From IMG/VR virus record IMGVR_UViG_3300044627_004527, positions 62,001 to 126,000 of that record: a stretch of DNA of 64,000 nucleotides. One strand, written 5' to 3'. Made by a program: the position numbers and the translations under genes. Source of the DNA: a virus. Below the pieces are notes generated by a model. That model was not told where the DNA came from. It did not search any database and saw only the letters and a list, made by a program, of their open reading frames with translations. Positions 39,986 to 48,463 of this stretch are shown one piece after another. Within the stretch, counting starts at the first letter, position 1. The number at the start of each line of letters is the position of its first letter.

Positions 39986-41124
39986 TCGACCTTCCTGTAT
40001 CGCTTCTGGAACTGGCTCTGATCGACTCGGCTGCGCACCTCACCGGTCGTCTCTCGGATGATGTAATCTCGATCCTGGCGCTCGACCGTCACAAGATCCT
40101 GGCAGCGCCGCTTGTCCTTGTTGATGTACAGGCCTGGCAGGATGCTGTCCAGCGGGATCTGAGAGGGCGGCGTAGGCAGTACGACGTCCTCGCATGGATT
40201 GCGATCGTTCGGATCGCGCATGTACTGTGCGACGTGTGTTCCTGTGTAGCCAGGCTCCGACTCCTGCGGCTCCTCATCTGCTTCGCTGTCGTCTGGCCGC
40301 ATCTCCTCTTCGGTGATCGGCGAGCAGGCCTCCATGTCGGGGTAGTTCTCCGGGTGAGCAGCCATGTCCTCCCAGAGCGCGCGGAGGCTTGCGCCGCCTC
40401 TCTCGAAGTTCTCCTCGTCCACCTCGAAGCTCTGGGCCTTGATGTTGCCGAGCTCGGTGGTATCCGGCAGGCTGACGGCCTCGAAGCCCATGTGAGTGAG
40501 GTTGCTGACGCCACCCTCGATCCAGGGACCAAACGCACAGGGCTTCGGATCGGGGCCGCCGTTCCACAGCATCTTGTCAGGCGCCCCGAGCGTGATGGGC
40601 AGCGGGTTTGCTGGACGAGTGGGCGGCTGGAAGGGCCGATGGTTCAGTCTGGTCACGAAGGCCTGCATGATGCTCACGGCCTCTTCCATCCGCTGCTCAG
40701 CACGCTGAACGATCTCTTGCGTGCTCTTGGTCGCCTCGGCCATCTGCTGGATCTGCTTTTCGAGCATGTCGACTCGGTTCTTGAGCTCTTCTCTCATCGC
40801 TGTCTCTTTGGTCCTTGGGTTGTTGTCGCATCGCAGTGCGAGGTCTTCTTTGCACGCAGCTTTCAGCTCTTGGAGGCTGAAGGGTAGCTCAAAATTGTAA
40901 AGTTTGTTAAACACGAATGGCTTCGAGGCACAGGCTGGGCACACGTCAAGTCTTTTATTTTGCGTATTATCTGTGAACGCCCATCCGAGCCTACTGGCCT
41001 CGCGTTCTGCCCAGTAGACGACTGGTGAATTTGCATACCGATCAAGCTCGATCTCATGCTTGTTCATGCAGAAGTCGCACTCGACGACGATGGTGAGGCT
41101 ATCGGCTTCTTTTGTCAGGCTCAT
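39982..41124 (-). CDS. Hypothetical zinc-finger and coiled-coil protein, 380 aa
   Basis: Not recognised by name. CDFC (residues 16-19) and CPAC (62-65) form a possible zinc site in the first 70 residues. Residues about 105-155 are coiled coil (REELKNRVDMLEKQIQQMA). The rest is Pro/acidic-rich, with a C-terminal basic segment. An adaptor or regulator is plausible. Confidence 0.76.
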   Translation of the reverse strand: MSLTKEADSLTIVVECDFCMNKHEIELDRYANSPVVYWAEREASRLGWAFTDNTQNKRLDVCPACASKPFVFNKLYNFELPFSLQELKAACKEDLALRCDNNPRTKETAMREELKNRVDMLEKQIQQMAEATKSTQEIVQRAEQRMEEAVSIMQAFVTRLNHRPFQPPTRPANPLPITLGAPDKMLWNGGPDPKPCAFGPWIEGGVSNLTHMGFEAVSLPDTTELGNIKAQSFEVDEENFERGGASLRALWEDMAAHPENYPDMEACSPITEEEMRPDDSEADEEPQESEPGYTGTHVAQYMRDPNDRNPCEDVVLPTPPSQIPLDSILPGLYINKDKRRCQDLVTVERQDRDYIIRETTGEVRSRVDQSQFQKRYRKVD

Positions 41125-41618
41125 GCTGCTCTCTCGCTCAGGAGTTCTTCGATCAGGTGTTGTCTGTCCTCGGCGGCCTCATCAAACAGGGCCTTGGCTT
41201 CTGTCATGGCGGCCAGGCTCTCGATGGTCCAGCAGGTCAGGACAGCCTTCTTGGCCTCTTCGAGTGTGTCGAACAGGTAAGGCTTCTCGCCCCACTCGCC
41301 GCCAGGCTGCACGAACTTCTCGTACAGGCTCTGGGGCCTTGCCGGATGGCACCTGGGCCTCGTGAACTTGTTCATGCTCGCAATATACACTCGACGAGCT
41401 GTCGCTGCCGCCTTATCGCTCAGCGTATTCACCAGTGAAGGGACCGCCTTCTCGTCAGGGTATTCGCCGCTGAACTCGGCATCTACGAAGAATCCGCTGA
41501 TCCTCCAGGCCCCATCCAGATCGGGCGCCGGTAGGTCGTATTGGCTGCCGAAGAACGTCTTGCCATTTCGGCTGTGCGACCCTTCGCGGCTGATCCAGCG
41601 GGGTTTATTATAACTCAT
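41121..41618 (-). CDS. Hypothetical protein, 165 aa
   Basis: Not recognised. It has a beta N-terminus, a Pro/Arg stretch (FTRPRCHPARPQSLYEKF), and a helical acidic C-terminus. ATGA-type overlaps on both sides. Confidence 0.75.
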   Translation of the reverse strand: MSYNKPRWISREGSHSRNGKTFFGSQYDLPAPDLDGAWRISGFFVDAEFSGEYPDEKAVPSLVNTLSDKAAATARRVYIASMNKFTRPRCHPARPQSLYEKFVQPGGEWGEKPYLFDTLEEAKKAVLTCWTIESLAAMTEAKALFDEAAEDRQHLIEELLSERAA

Positions 41619-42262
41619 CCCTGGCCTCTCGTGTCTTGGGCAAGCACTGCTCGCCGGATTGCATTGTGCTTTTGCAGTTGAGCCTCATACTGCTCTTTTG
41701 CAGCTTCATCCCACTCGTTACACAGCCTGAGCAACTCTCTGGCTGCGATGGCTTTGGCCTCTTCCATCGTCTTGGGAAGAGAGTCGCAGACCTCAGCGCT
41801 GATCCTGGCTCCATGAACGTGCTCACCGATGTTGCCAGAGCTGTACTCCAGATCATCGCTGTCATAGTCTCCATAGTCGCTTGCGCAGCGATCTTTCGTG
41901 ATCCTGATGACGAAGACCTTCTGGAGCTTCTCGGCCTCGTCCAGGCTGATGGACAGCTTGGTCTTCAAGCCTCTCTCATCGTCTCTCAAGAGAATCGGCC
42001 AGCCTGGCTCTTTCGCAAAGGAATTGTCGACGACCATCAGCTCAACGATGTTGGCCGTGACGTCTGGCAGCAGAAGCTGAGCCGAGTGCTTGAGCTCTGT
42101 CGCAAACGCATTGATACTCCAGGTGCTGTCTGCTGGAATGTCGCGCTGGCCATTCACCACTCGGGCGACGACCCTTTTGGTCAGGGGCGGGTTCTTGCCT
42201 TGCATCTTCTTTGGCACCCACCGCTCAGTCAGGATGTACTCTCGCTCTGTCTCTGACCACAT
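41615..42262 (-). CDS. Hypothetical protein, 215 aa
   Basis: Not recognised. Beta-rich first two thirds with ITKDRCASDYGDYDSDDLEYSSGN, then a helical end with ARELLRLCNEWDEAAKEQYEAQLQKHNAIRR. AAGGAG precedes the ATG at 42262. Confidence 0.75.
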   Translation of the reverse strand: MWSETEREYILTERWVPKKMQGKNPPLTKRVVARVVNGQRDIPADSTWSINAFATELKHSAQLLLPDVTANIVELMVVDNSFAKEPGWPILLRDDERGLKTKLSISLDEAEKLQKVFVIRITKDRCASDYGDYDSDDLEYSSGNIGEHVHGARISAEVCDSLPKTMEEAKAIAARELLRLCNEWDEAAKEQYEAQLQKHNAIRRAVLAQDTRGQG

Positions 42263-42263
42263 G

Positions 42264-42884
42264 CTATACTCCTTGTTGGACTTGCTGTCCTTGTGACGTT
42301 GTACTCTTTTTATTGAGACTGTCAACAGAATTTTGTGATTGTTCGTTGTAGAGATCGATGGCGAGTGATGCGCCATCCCATGCAGGGAGCTGGACGTTGA
42401 CATCCAGGGGGCGCTCGGAGCGCTTGAGCAGCATCACCAGATCGTAGTCGTCGTTGGACACCTCTGACACAAGCCTGAAGCCCATACGCTTCCAGAAGCG
42501 GAAGGCCCTGTCCACCGAGTAGAGCATGAAGTTCTGGTCAGGGTAGACATCAAGCAGCGACTTGAAGCAAGCCTCTGCCACACCAGTGCCCCTGTACTTT
42601 GGGTGACACTCGAACAGATCGAGGAAGATCGCCTTGGTGCGCTCACGGCTGCCACTGCCAAGCGGGACCTGGGTGATGCTCGGGCAAACCGTCAGGATCG
42701 CCAGCGCGACTGGTTGCCTGCGCCCCTTGATGAACCATCCGAGCATCAACCGCATGTTGGAGTCGGGACAGATCATCTCCATCTCGCCGCCCCAGTCATA
42801 GTGCCAGCTCGAATCATGCCCTACGCAATCTGCTAAAATAGGAAGAGGCCCTGTCAGCCTCCCTCTCTTTGTCTGGGCGGCCAT
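42264..42884 (-). CDS. GNAT-family acetyltransferase
   Basis: The core ECHPKYRGTGVAEACFKSLL (residues 92-111) matches GNAT motif A (Q/RxxGxG/A, acetyl-CoA pyrophosphate binding). AFRFWKRMGF (127-136) matches the motif B FYxxxGF. The C-terminal 50 residues are a Ser/Gln/Asn-rich tail. The substrate is unknown; phage members may modify host proteins or small molecules. Confidence 0.82.
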   Translation of the reverse strand: MAAQTKRGRLTGPLPILADCVGHDSSWHYDWGGEMEMICPDSNMRLMLGWFIKGRRQPVALAILTVCPSITQVPLGSGSRERTKAIFLDLFECHPKYRGTGVAEACFKSLLDVYPDQNFMLYSVDRAFRFWKRMGFRLVSEVSNDDYDLVMLLKRSERPLDVNVQLPAWDGASLAIDLYNEQSQNSVDSLNKKSTTSQGQQVQQGV

Positions 42885-42940
42885 CAGGACCTCTCATTCA
42901 AGACTCGGGTTGCAATCATCGCCGTCAAGCGATGATTTTT

Positions 42941-42969
42941 GTGTACCCGTTCTCTCGTCGGCTGTCAAC
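42941..42969 (-). promoter_or_regulatory. Possible promoter for the 36351-42884 operon
   Basis: TTGACA, 17 bases, TACACA on the minus strand. The leader then contains the hairpin AATCATCGC/GCGATGATT (42915-42939). Confidence 0.45.
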
Positions 42970-42977
42970 CGATTTTA

Positions 42978-43361
42978 TCAACGACCGAACTGATCGCCGT
43001 CGTCATCGCAGGCAGGGCAGCCATCTCCCTCGCACTCGGCGCACGCATCCGGCTCAGCGTCGGTCGGGACCTCGGCCTCCTCGGCGATGGGCTCGGGCTC
43101 GCGGATCTGATCGGCCTCAGCGAAGATCGAGGCGAGGTTCGTCTTGAGCTGTCGAGCGATCGTCGACAGGTTGTCGAGTGTGAGGGCCTCGCCCTTCTCC
43201 ATCTTGGCGACGATGGTGGCCGAGATGCGATCGTTGGCGACCTGCGCCGCCTTCAGCCCCAGTCGCTCACGCTGGCGCTGGAGCGTCTTGCCGACGCGCT
43301 CGTAGATGCCCTTATCCTTCTGCTTGTATGCCTTGCGCTCTGTCGTCTTCTCTGCTTGCAT
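42978..43361 (-). CDS. XRE-family helix-turn-helix regulator with Cys tail
   Basis: Residues 27-80 (LQRQRERLGLKAAQVANDRISATIVAKMEKGEA then LSTIARQLKTNLASIF) match the HTH_3/XRE fold. The acidic C-terminus carries CAECEGDGCPACDDDG, like a DnaJ-type CxxCxGxGxC half-finger. It probably represses transcription nearby. AGGAAGAGAAG precedes the ATG. Confidence 0.82.
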   Translation of the reverse strand: MQAEKTTERKAYKQKDKGIYERVGKTLQRQRERLGLKAAQVANDRISATIVAKMEKGEALTLDNLSTIARQLKTNLASIFAEADQIREPEPIAEEAEVPTDAEPDACAECEGDGCPACDDDGDQFGR

Positions 43362-43407
43362 CTTCTCTTCCTTTGCTTGGCTTTATTGCCTGAGTCGCTT
43401 TAACAAA

Positions 43408-43436
43408 ATCTGTGTCTCTCTTATTTCGAGAGACTC
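43408..43436 (-). terminator. Hairpin after 43435-44244
   Basis: GTCTCTC and GAGAGAC form a 7-bp stem with loop GAAATAA, followed on the minus strand by ACAGATTTTGTT. Confidence 0.5.
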
Positions 43437-44244
43437 AGATGGGGAACGCCGAACCGTCGAGCTGCGCGAGCGATCTCTCGATCTTCTGCATCAACGACTT
43501 TGCAGAATGGCTCTCGTTATACCTCTTGGTATGTGGCTGCTCGCTTGTTCTGGGATCGGTCAGTGACTCCTTGAGATCCTTGAACATCTTCTGAGTCCCC
43601 TTGAGGTCGAGCGACTCAGCGATCTCTTCGTCAGTCGCGAGGACCGCACCGAGCTCAGCGAGCCAGGTGATCAGCTTGCGAGCATGTTCGGCCTTGGCCG
43701 CAATCATCAGGTTGCGCCACTCCGCAAGATGAGCTGGATCGGCCAGTCGAGCGAGTCGACTCGCTGGCAAGCTCTCCTCGAACACCTCAAAGAGCACTGC
43801 CCTCTCCCGGAGGCCAGTCTTGCTGTGCTCATCGGCGACGTCAAACCGGCCCTCGACAGATCGCCCGCTGCTCTGGACATCGATCTTTTGATCGACTGCC
43901 CAGCGATCCGAGAACAGGTTGCCATTCTCTCGGCTCTCAGTGAGCAGCTCCTCAAGATCCTTTGCTCGGAACTTGATCTCGATGTCTGCCGGATACTGGG
44001 TCTCCAGCACTTCGTAGTCGACGCTGATGGAACGGCCTGTCGTTCTGTACTTGCGGAACACACCAGTGCTTTTGACAGCCTGAAGCTCCACGAAGACGAA
44101 CGTCCTGACCATCTTATCCTCGCCGAGGATGACTCTACACGGCGGCCTGGGCAGGCCCATATGGGTTGTGCTATGCCTGGTGCGCTTGTACACGCCCTCG
44201 AACTGAGCGAGTAGCTTATCAGGGAAGATGAACTTTGCGGTCAA
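43435..44244 (-). CDS. Hypothetical protein, 269 aa, TTG start
   Basis: Not recognised. The start codon appears to be TTG with AGGAG six bases upstream. N-terminal beta half, then helical with repeated LAxLxDPAHLAEWRN-like charged helices. Last gene of the right replication-type operon. Confidence 0.75.
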   Translation of the reverse strand: MTAKFIFPDKLLAQFEGVYKRTRHSTTHMGLPRPPCRVILGEDKMVRTFVFVELQAVKSTGVFRKYRTTGRSISVDYEVLETQYPADIEIKFRAKDLEELLTESRENGNLFSDRWAVDQKIDVQSSGRSVEGRFDVADEHSKTGLRERAVLFEVFEESLPASRLARLADPAHLAEWRNLMIAAKAEHARKLITWLAELGAVLATDEEIAESLDLKGTQKMFKDLKESLTDPRTSEQPHTKRYNESHSAKSLMQKIERSLAQLDGSAFPI

Positions 44245-44253
44245 GGTGACTCC

Positions 44254-44862
44254 TTATCTCTTTGCGTTGATCGCGCTCGCGATCTGGATCGCTGGTGCGC
44301 CGAACCACATGATGCGTTCGACCTGCTGCTGGTGGTGCAGGTACTCGGCTTGCAGCGACATCTCTCTGTGCCGAGAAGTCATGTATGGCATATTTTCGAG
44401 GAGCGTGTCAACGATTTTTGAGGCTGGGGCCTTAAAAATATCGAGACCCGTCCAGAGTACCTCGCGCTTGGGCCGCTGGTCAACGAGGCTATCGGTGGTC
44501 ACCGAGAAGCCCACCTCACCGTCTTGCTTGAAGTGGATGAAGCCCTTCAATGGTGAGAGGTGCGTAAAGGCGCCTTTCTGGCCATCAGACATGACGCCAA
44601 CTCGCCACTCCAACTTGACGTCCTCGATCTTCGGCTGCCTGTAAGGCAGGTTCTCCACGAAGAGCTGGATGACCAGCCTGGCTGTTGTCGTTGCATCCGG
44701 ATCCATGTCGTTCGACTTGGACTCTTCGATGTAGGCTCGGGTCTCCTCTTGAGTCAAAACAAAGTCACGGCGGTAGGCGCGACTGTGGCTGATCTCTGTG
44801 GCCTTGGCAAAGGATTCTGCTAGCCTGTCCTCAATCTTTTTTGCAAACTGTTTGATATTCAT
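44254..44862 (-). CDS. Hypothetical protein, 202 aa
   Basis: Not recognised. Helical N-terminus (MNIKQFAKKIEDRLAESFAKATE), a beta middle and a helical C-terminus with HREMSLQAEYLHHQQQVERIMWF. The ribosome site is weak; the start follows the upstream stop by one base. Confidence 0.74.
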   Translation of the reverse strand: MNIKQFAKKIEDRLAESFAKATEISHSRAYRRDFVLTQEETRAYIEESKSNDMDPDATTTARLVIQLFVENLPYRQPKIEDVKLEWRVGVMSDGQKGAFTHLSPLKGFIHFKQDGEVGFSVTTDSLVDQRPKREVLWTGLDIFKAPASKIVDTLLENMPYMTSRHREMSLQAEYLHHQQQVERIMWFGAPAIQIASAINAKR

Positions 44863-44863
44863 A

Positions 44864-45442
44864 TTATTTTTTCTGCATGTTATAGACGTAGTCGTTTGTG
44901 GAGTCCAGCTTGAAGCCGATGTTGGCTTTGCTGAGCTGCTTGAAGAACTGGTCGGCCTGCATCTGCTTGTTGCCGTACTGCTCGCAGAAGTGGTAGTAGT
45001 GGCGCCACACCTCCTGGAACTTCGTGCCGAGGTTGATGTTGAACGCGCTGGACCGATCGGTCCTCCAGAACTGCTGGATGTACACCTTGAGCATGTTGTC
45101 CTGGATCGCCTGGGCAGCCTGCCCCGAGATCTCGGCGAGCGGGCGCATCTTGACCTCTCGCTGCAAGACAACCTTGCTGATCACGAGATGGATCCAGTCA
45201 TGAACCTTGAGGGCGAACCACTCGCCGCTTCCTTCTCGGCTGCGATAGCCCTCAAGGAAGCGGTGAATCGCGTCCTCGTCTTGCTTTGTGGGGCAGTCGA
45301 ACAGAGCGATCAGGCGGCAAGGCCAGGGATTGCCAGTCTGGATCGTGTCGAGGCGGCCCTCTGGGGAGGTGCCTGTGAAGCCGATCTTCCACAGGCCCAG
45401 AGAGAAGCCAAATACATCAAGGGCTTCTACTACATAGACCAT
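44864..45442 (-). CDS. T5orf172/MUG113-type (GIY-YIG superfamily) protein
   Basis: Residues 2-78 fit the T5orf172 pattern: VYVVE start, then WKIGFTGTSPEGRL (18-31), a QTGNP turn (35-39), H60 with RFLEGYRSREGSGEWF (61-76). These correspond to KIGxTxxxxxRL, the NPxxl turn, H and GEWF. The domain belongs to the GIY-YIG nuclease superfamily. The C-terminal 100 residues (TKFQEVWRHYYHFCEQYG...FFKQLSKANIGFK) resemble a winged helix. A nucleic-acid-cleaving or -binding role is likely. Confidence 0.72.
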   Translation of the reverse strand: MVYVVEALDVFGFSLGLWKIGFTGTSPEGRLDTIQTGNPWPCRLIALFDCPTKQDEDAIHRFLEGYRSREGSGEWFALKVHDWIHLVISKVVLQREVKMRPLAEISGQAAQAIQDNMLKVYIQQFWRTDRSSAFNINLGTKFQEVWRHYYHFCEQYGNKQMQADQFFKQLSKANIGFKLDSTNDYVYNMQKK

Positions 45443-46140
45443 CAGTCACGGTCCTTCCGATATGCGATCGGAGCTGCGGGTGCCGCTGGAGCAGGCTCCA
45501 GGCTGTCGTCGGTGTACGCCTCAAACAGCCAGTGCTTGTTGTTCTCATCGAGGTTCTGATCGTCGAACAGCAGCACGCTACCAAAGTCAGCGAAGATGTC
45601 ATAGGGATCATCGGTCTCGCTGGCGATCATCACCAGATCGGTCTCGCTCGGGAACATGTCTACATTGTCATCGCCAACAAAGCTCGCCACAGCTTGTCGG
45701 CCATAAACCCTGGAGAGACAGCACAGCCCTGTCGAGATCATCGCTGTGGCATCGTTCAGATCAAGGAGCACCGAGCTTGCGACGCGCTCGATCCCGTTGA
45801 CATCGGGCATGTTGCAATCGACCGAGATATGATCGCTCTTGTGCTCAGCCGCGATCACAAAGCGCTTGCCTTGTCGCTGATGATCGCGCATGAGCGACAT
45901 CATCTCGTTGGCGAACATCGTGATGGGGTCAAGGGGCGCCTCGCCAGTGTCGACGGTCCGCTTCAGCACGCGCTGTCCCGCGATGTCGATGATGGCGATC
46001 AGCGTCGCGCAGGTCTTCTTGTCCATCTTGATCTTGCGGCTGGCCAGAACAGGCGCTGGGGCAGCACCCGGCTTCAGCGAAGCTTTCTCGGGGAAGAACG
46101 ACCAAGCCTTGCGGGCGTTGCCAAATTTTACACCACTCAT
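45442..46140 (-). CDS. Hypothetical protein, 232 aa
   Basis: Not recognised. An Ala/Pro-rich N-terminal segment leads into a mixed domain (TCATLIAIIDIAGQRVLKRTVDTGEAP) and an acidic aromatic C-terminus. GAGGCGG precedes the ATG. Confidence 0.75.
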   Translation of the reverse strand: MSGVKFGNARKAWSFFPEKASLKPGAAPAPVLASRKIKMDKKTCATLIAIIDIAGQRVLKRTVDTGEAPLDPITMFANEMMSLMRDHQRQGKRFVIAAEHKSDHISVDCNMPDVNGIERVASSVLLDLNDATAMISTGLCCLSRVYGRQAVASFVGDDNVDMFPSETDLVMIASETDDPYDIFADFGSVLLFDDQNLDENNKHWLFEAYTDDSLEPAPAAPAAPIAYRKDRD

Positions 46141-46742
46141 ACCGCCTCCTCTGCATAGTGCAGGATCAGTTTCTCATCCTTGTATTCGAGCAGCAGGTAG
46201 TCAGGCCTGTACCACTCATCAAAATTATCGTCGCAGATCTCGGCCAGGGCCTCAACTAGATTTTGCTCGGCCCTCGTCTCCATCTGCTGCTCCAGCACCA
46301 ACAGCACACGCTCATAAGCGTCTCTGTCGAACACCATGTTGATCAGATCGTCACGACTGATCAGAAACTCGGTGGGCATATCAAGCTGCGTCACAGCGTC
46401 GCATGGCTTGAGACGTAGCTCTCCGCTCTGGATGAGACCTCGCTCATCAGGATGCAGCAGCAGATCGTAGTCGCCTTCGAGGCTGATGGCATTGAGGTAG
46501 CCGACCACGGCCTCGGCGCGCGTGAGCTGGAAGTAGATCCTTGCGACCAGAGGCCCTTGAACGCTCAGGAGGTCGTAGATCTCCGGCGACGGATCCTCAA
46601 GGGCTGGTTGGAACATCTTCTCCAGGACCAGGGCGTGCAGCACTGTCTGCGTAAACTCGCCGAAGTCAAGTTTTTTTTGACAGAGCTTTCGCTCGCGGTC
46701 ACGGACATCACGAAGAGAAGCGATAGAGATCAGTGATTCCAT
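46137..46742 (-). CDS. Hypothetical protein, 201 aa
   Basis: Not recognised. Acidic and helical. The only good Shine-Dalgarno (GGAGGAG, about 46771-46777) is separated from the ATG by a hairpin, which if folded would bring them to normal spacing (see the feature at 46751-46771). Confidence 0.75.
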   Translation of the reverse strand: MESLISIASLRDVRDRERKLCQKKLDFGEFTQTVLHALVLEKMFQPALEDPSPEIYDLLSVQGPLVARIYFQLTRAEAVVGYLNAISLEGDYDLLLHPDERGLIQSGELRLKPCDAVTQLDMPTEFLISRDDLINMVFDRDAYERVLLVLEQQMETRAEQNLVEALAEICDDNFDEWYRPDYLLLEYKDEKLILHYAEEAV

Positions 46743-46750
46743 ATTTTTTA

Positions 46751-46771
46751 AGCGGGGCTTTTGGCCCCGCT
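46751..46771 (-). promoter_or_regulatory. Hairpin between ribosome site and start codon
   Basis: AGCGGGGC and GCCCCGCT form an 8-bp stem with a CAAAA-type loop between the PhoH stop and the ATG of 46137-46742. GGAGGAG precedes it and TTAAAAAAT follows. No T tract, so a terminator is unlikely. Confidence 0.55.
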
Positions 46772-46778
46772 CCTCCGT

Positions 46779-48233
46779 TCAGTTGAAGATGTCTGCGGCG
46801 ATCTCAGCGACCTTGCTGCGCTCGGTCTTCTCAAGATGCACATGGGCGAACAGCTCACGAGCTGCTGGCGACTGCTTGGCCCTGTCGATCATCACCGACA
46901 AGCCGTTGCTCTCGATGTCGAGGTAGTCGTTATCGATCTGCCAGGGGTCGCCGAGGAACACGATCTTGGAGCCCTCTGAGATTCGGCTCATGAACGTCTT
47001 GATCTCGTGAGGCGTCATGTTCTGAGCCTCGTCGATGATGAAGATGGTCTGAGCGATGCTCGCGCCACGAATGTGCTCGGGCGACTCGATGGCAGCCTTG
47101 CCGATGTCGACGAGGTCCTGCCACACCTTGGCGCCTGTGCGGTGCTCCGGATCCTTGCCGCCCTTGGTCTTCGGAGCGCTCAAGTTGTGCAGCAGCTCTA
47201 CCGCATCAAGCACACCTCGCATCCAGGGTGCCATCTTGTCGTCGATGTCACCAGGGAGGTAGCCGAGCTCGCGGCCCGTCGATACCGGGGTGCGCGATAC
47301 GACCACACGGTCGTAGATGGCACCTGGCTCAACGGTCTGCTGGAGGGCTGCTGCCAGCGCCAGCAGGTTCTTGCCAGTGCCTGCCTTGCCGGTCAGCGCG
47401 ACGATCTTGATGTTGGGATCGAGCAGCGCGTCAAGCGCATAGTTCTGCTCCCGGTTGATCGGCTTGATGCCATACACCTTCTTCTTCTCGAAGAAGCGGG
47501 TCTTGACGAAGTGGTCGTTGCCAACGCCCTTGATCAGAACTGAGGTCGCGCCCTCGGACTCGCCACCGAGCATCGCATACTCGTTCTTCAGGATCTTGAC
47601 GTCGTCAGAGTAGACCGTCTGGCCCTCGAAGAGCGGATGCGGATCGAAGGTTAGCGGCATCTGCTTGATGGGCTCGAACAGCTCGGGCGTCTTTGCCTTG
47701 CCGCTCTCATAGCCCTCAGCCTGGAAACCCAGGCACTTCGCGCGAACGTAGAGCGCCGCATCGTTGGTCACGAGGATCGGCTCAGGATAGAAGCCGTCCC
47801 ATGTCTTCATCTGCTCGCGCGCCTCGTCGCGGGTCTGCTCTCGGATAAGGGAGGTCAGGGCGTTGAGCTGCTCAAGGATCGTGTTGTCGCCTGACAGATC
47901 GCTCTGCTCAGAGAGTGCCTGGCCATCTCGCCACAGGGGCTGGCGACCATCGTAGAAGAACACACGGATGTCGCCAGGGAGCTCGATCGGCACTGGATTG
48001 CCGACGCTGTCCTTGATCGAGGGGACAGACTGAGCCCATGCCTTGAACTTGCGAGTGACTGTGCGGGCAGCGTGTGCCAGCGCAGTCGAACCCTTCTTCT
48101 TGGTGTCACACTCCTCGATCACCTTCAGGAAGACGTAGACGTCATTCCCAACGAACTGCTCGATCGCATCCGGATCGAGCAGCAGCACATTCGTGTCGGT
48201 CGCAAATTTCTTGCGCATCTTTTTTAACTCCAT
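46779..48233 (-). CDS. PIN domain-PhoH ATPase fusion
   Basis: The N-terminal 170 residues form a PIN nuclease-like domain (TDTN at residues 12-15, VTNDAALYVRAKCLG at 155-169). The C-terminal half is PhoH: GKAGTGKN (282-289, Walker A), VVSRTP, PGDIDDKM and IIDEAQN (399-405, Walker B). The length of 484 aa fits PIN-PhoH (PhoH2-like) proteins, thought to be RNA unwinding and cleaving enzymes. An ATG at 48218 has GGAG and may be the true start. Confidence 0.9.
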   Translation of the reverse strand: MELKKMRKKFATDTNVLLLDPDAIEQFVGNDVYVFLKVIEECDTKKKGSTALAHAARTVTRKFKAWAQSVPSIKDSVGNPVPIELPGDIRVFFYDGRQPLWRDGQALSEQSDLSGDNTILEQLNALTSLIREQTRDEAREQMKTWDGFYPEPILVTNDAALYVRAKCLGFQAEGYESGKAKTPELFEPIKQMPLTFDPHPLFEGQTVYSDDVKILKNEYAMLGGESEGATSVLIKGVGNDHFVKTRFFEKKKVYGIKPINREQNYALDALLDPNIKIVALTGKAGTGKNLLALAAALQQTVEPGAIYDRVVVSRTPVSTGRELGYLPGDIDDKMAPWMRGVLDAVELLHNLSAPKTKGGKDPEHRTGAKVWQDLVDIGKAAIESPEHIRGASIAQTIFIIDEAQNMTPHEIKTFMSRISEGSKIVFLGDPWQIDNDYLDIESNGLSVMIDRAKQSPAARELFAHVHLEKTERSKVAEIAADIFN

Positions 48234-48463
48234 TTTCTGGCGAGCTCGTCAGGCGACAGGGACTGTCGATCCTGAATATACTGGGTGTGCAGCGCTGACA
48301 TCGTCAGCAGCTTTTCAACAAAGACGGCGTGCCGTTTATTTGGATTGGGATACGTCGTGAGCAGCTTCTGAGACACGAGCACGATCGCATCGAAGTTCGT
48401 GGCGCCGATCATCTTGACCAGCGCCACGACCTCGCTATCAGTCAGCGTCATCGGCTGGACCAT
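48224..48463 (-). CDS. Hypothetical protein, 79 aa
   Basis: Not recognised. Helical throughout. M5 (48451) is an alternative start. It overlaps both its neighbours, the ThyX gene by 26 bases and the PIN-PhoH gene by 10. Confidence 0.72.
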   Translation of the reverse strand: MVQPMTLTDSEVVALVKMIGATNFDAIVLVSQKLLTTYPNPNKRHAVFVEKLLTMSALHTQYIQDRQSLSPDELARKWS

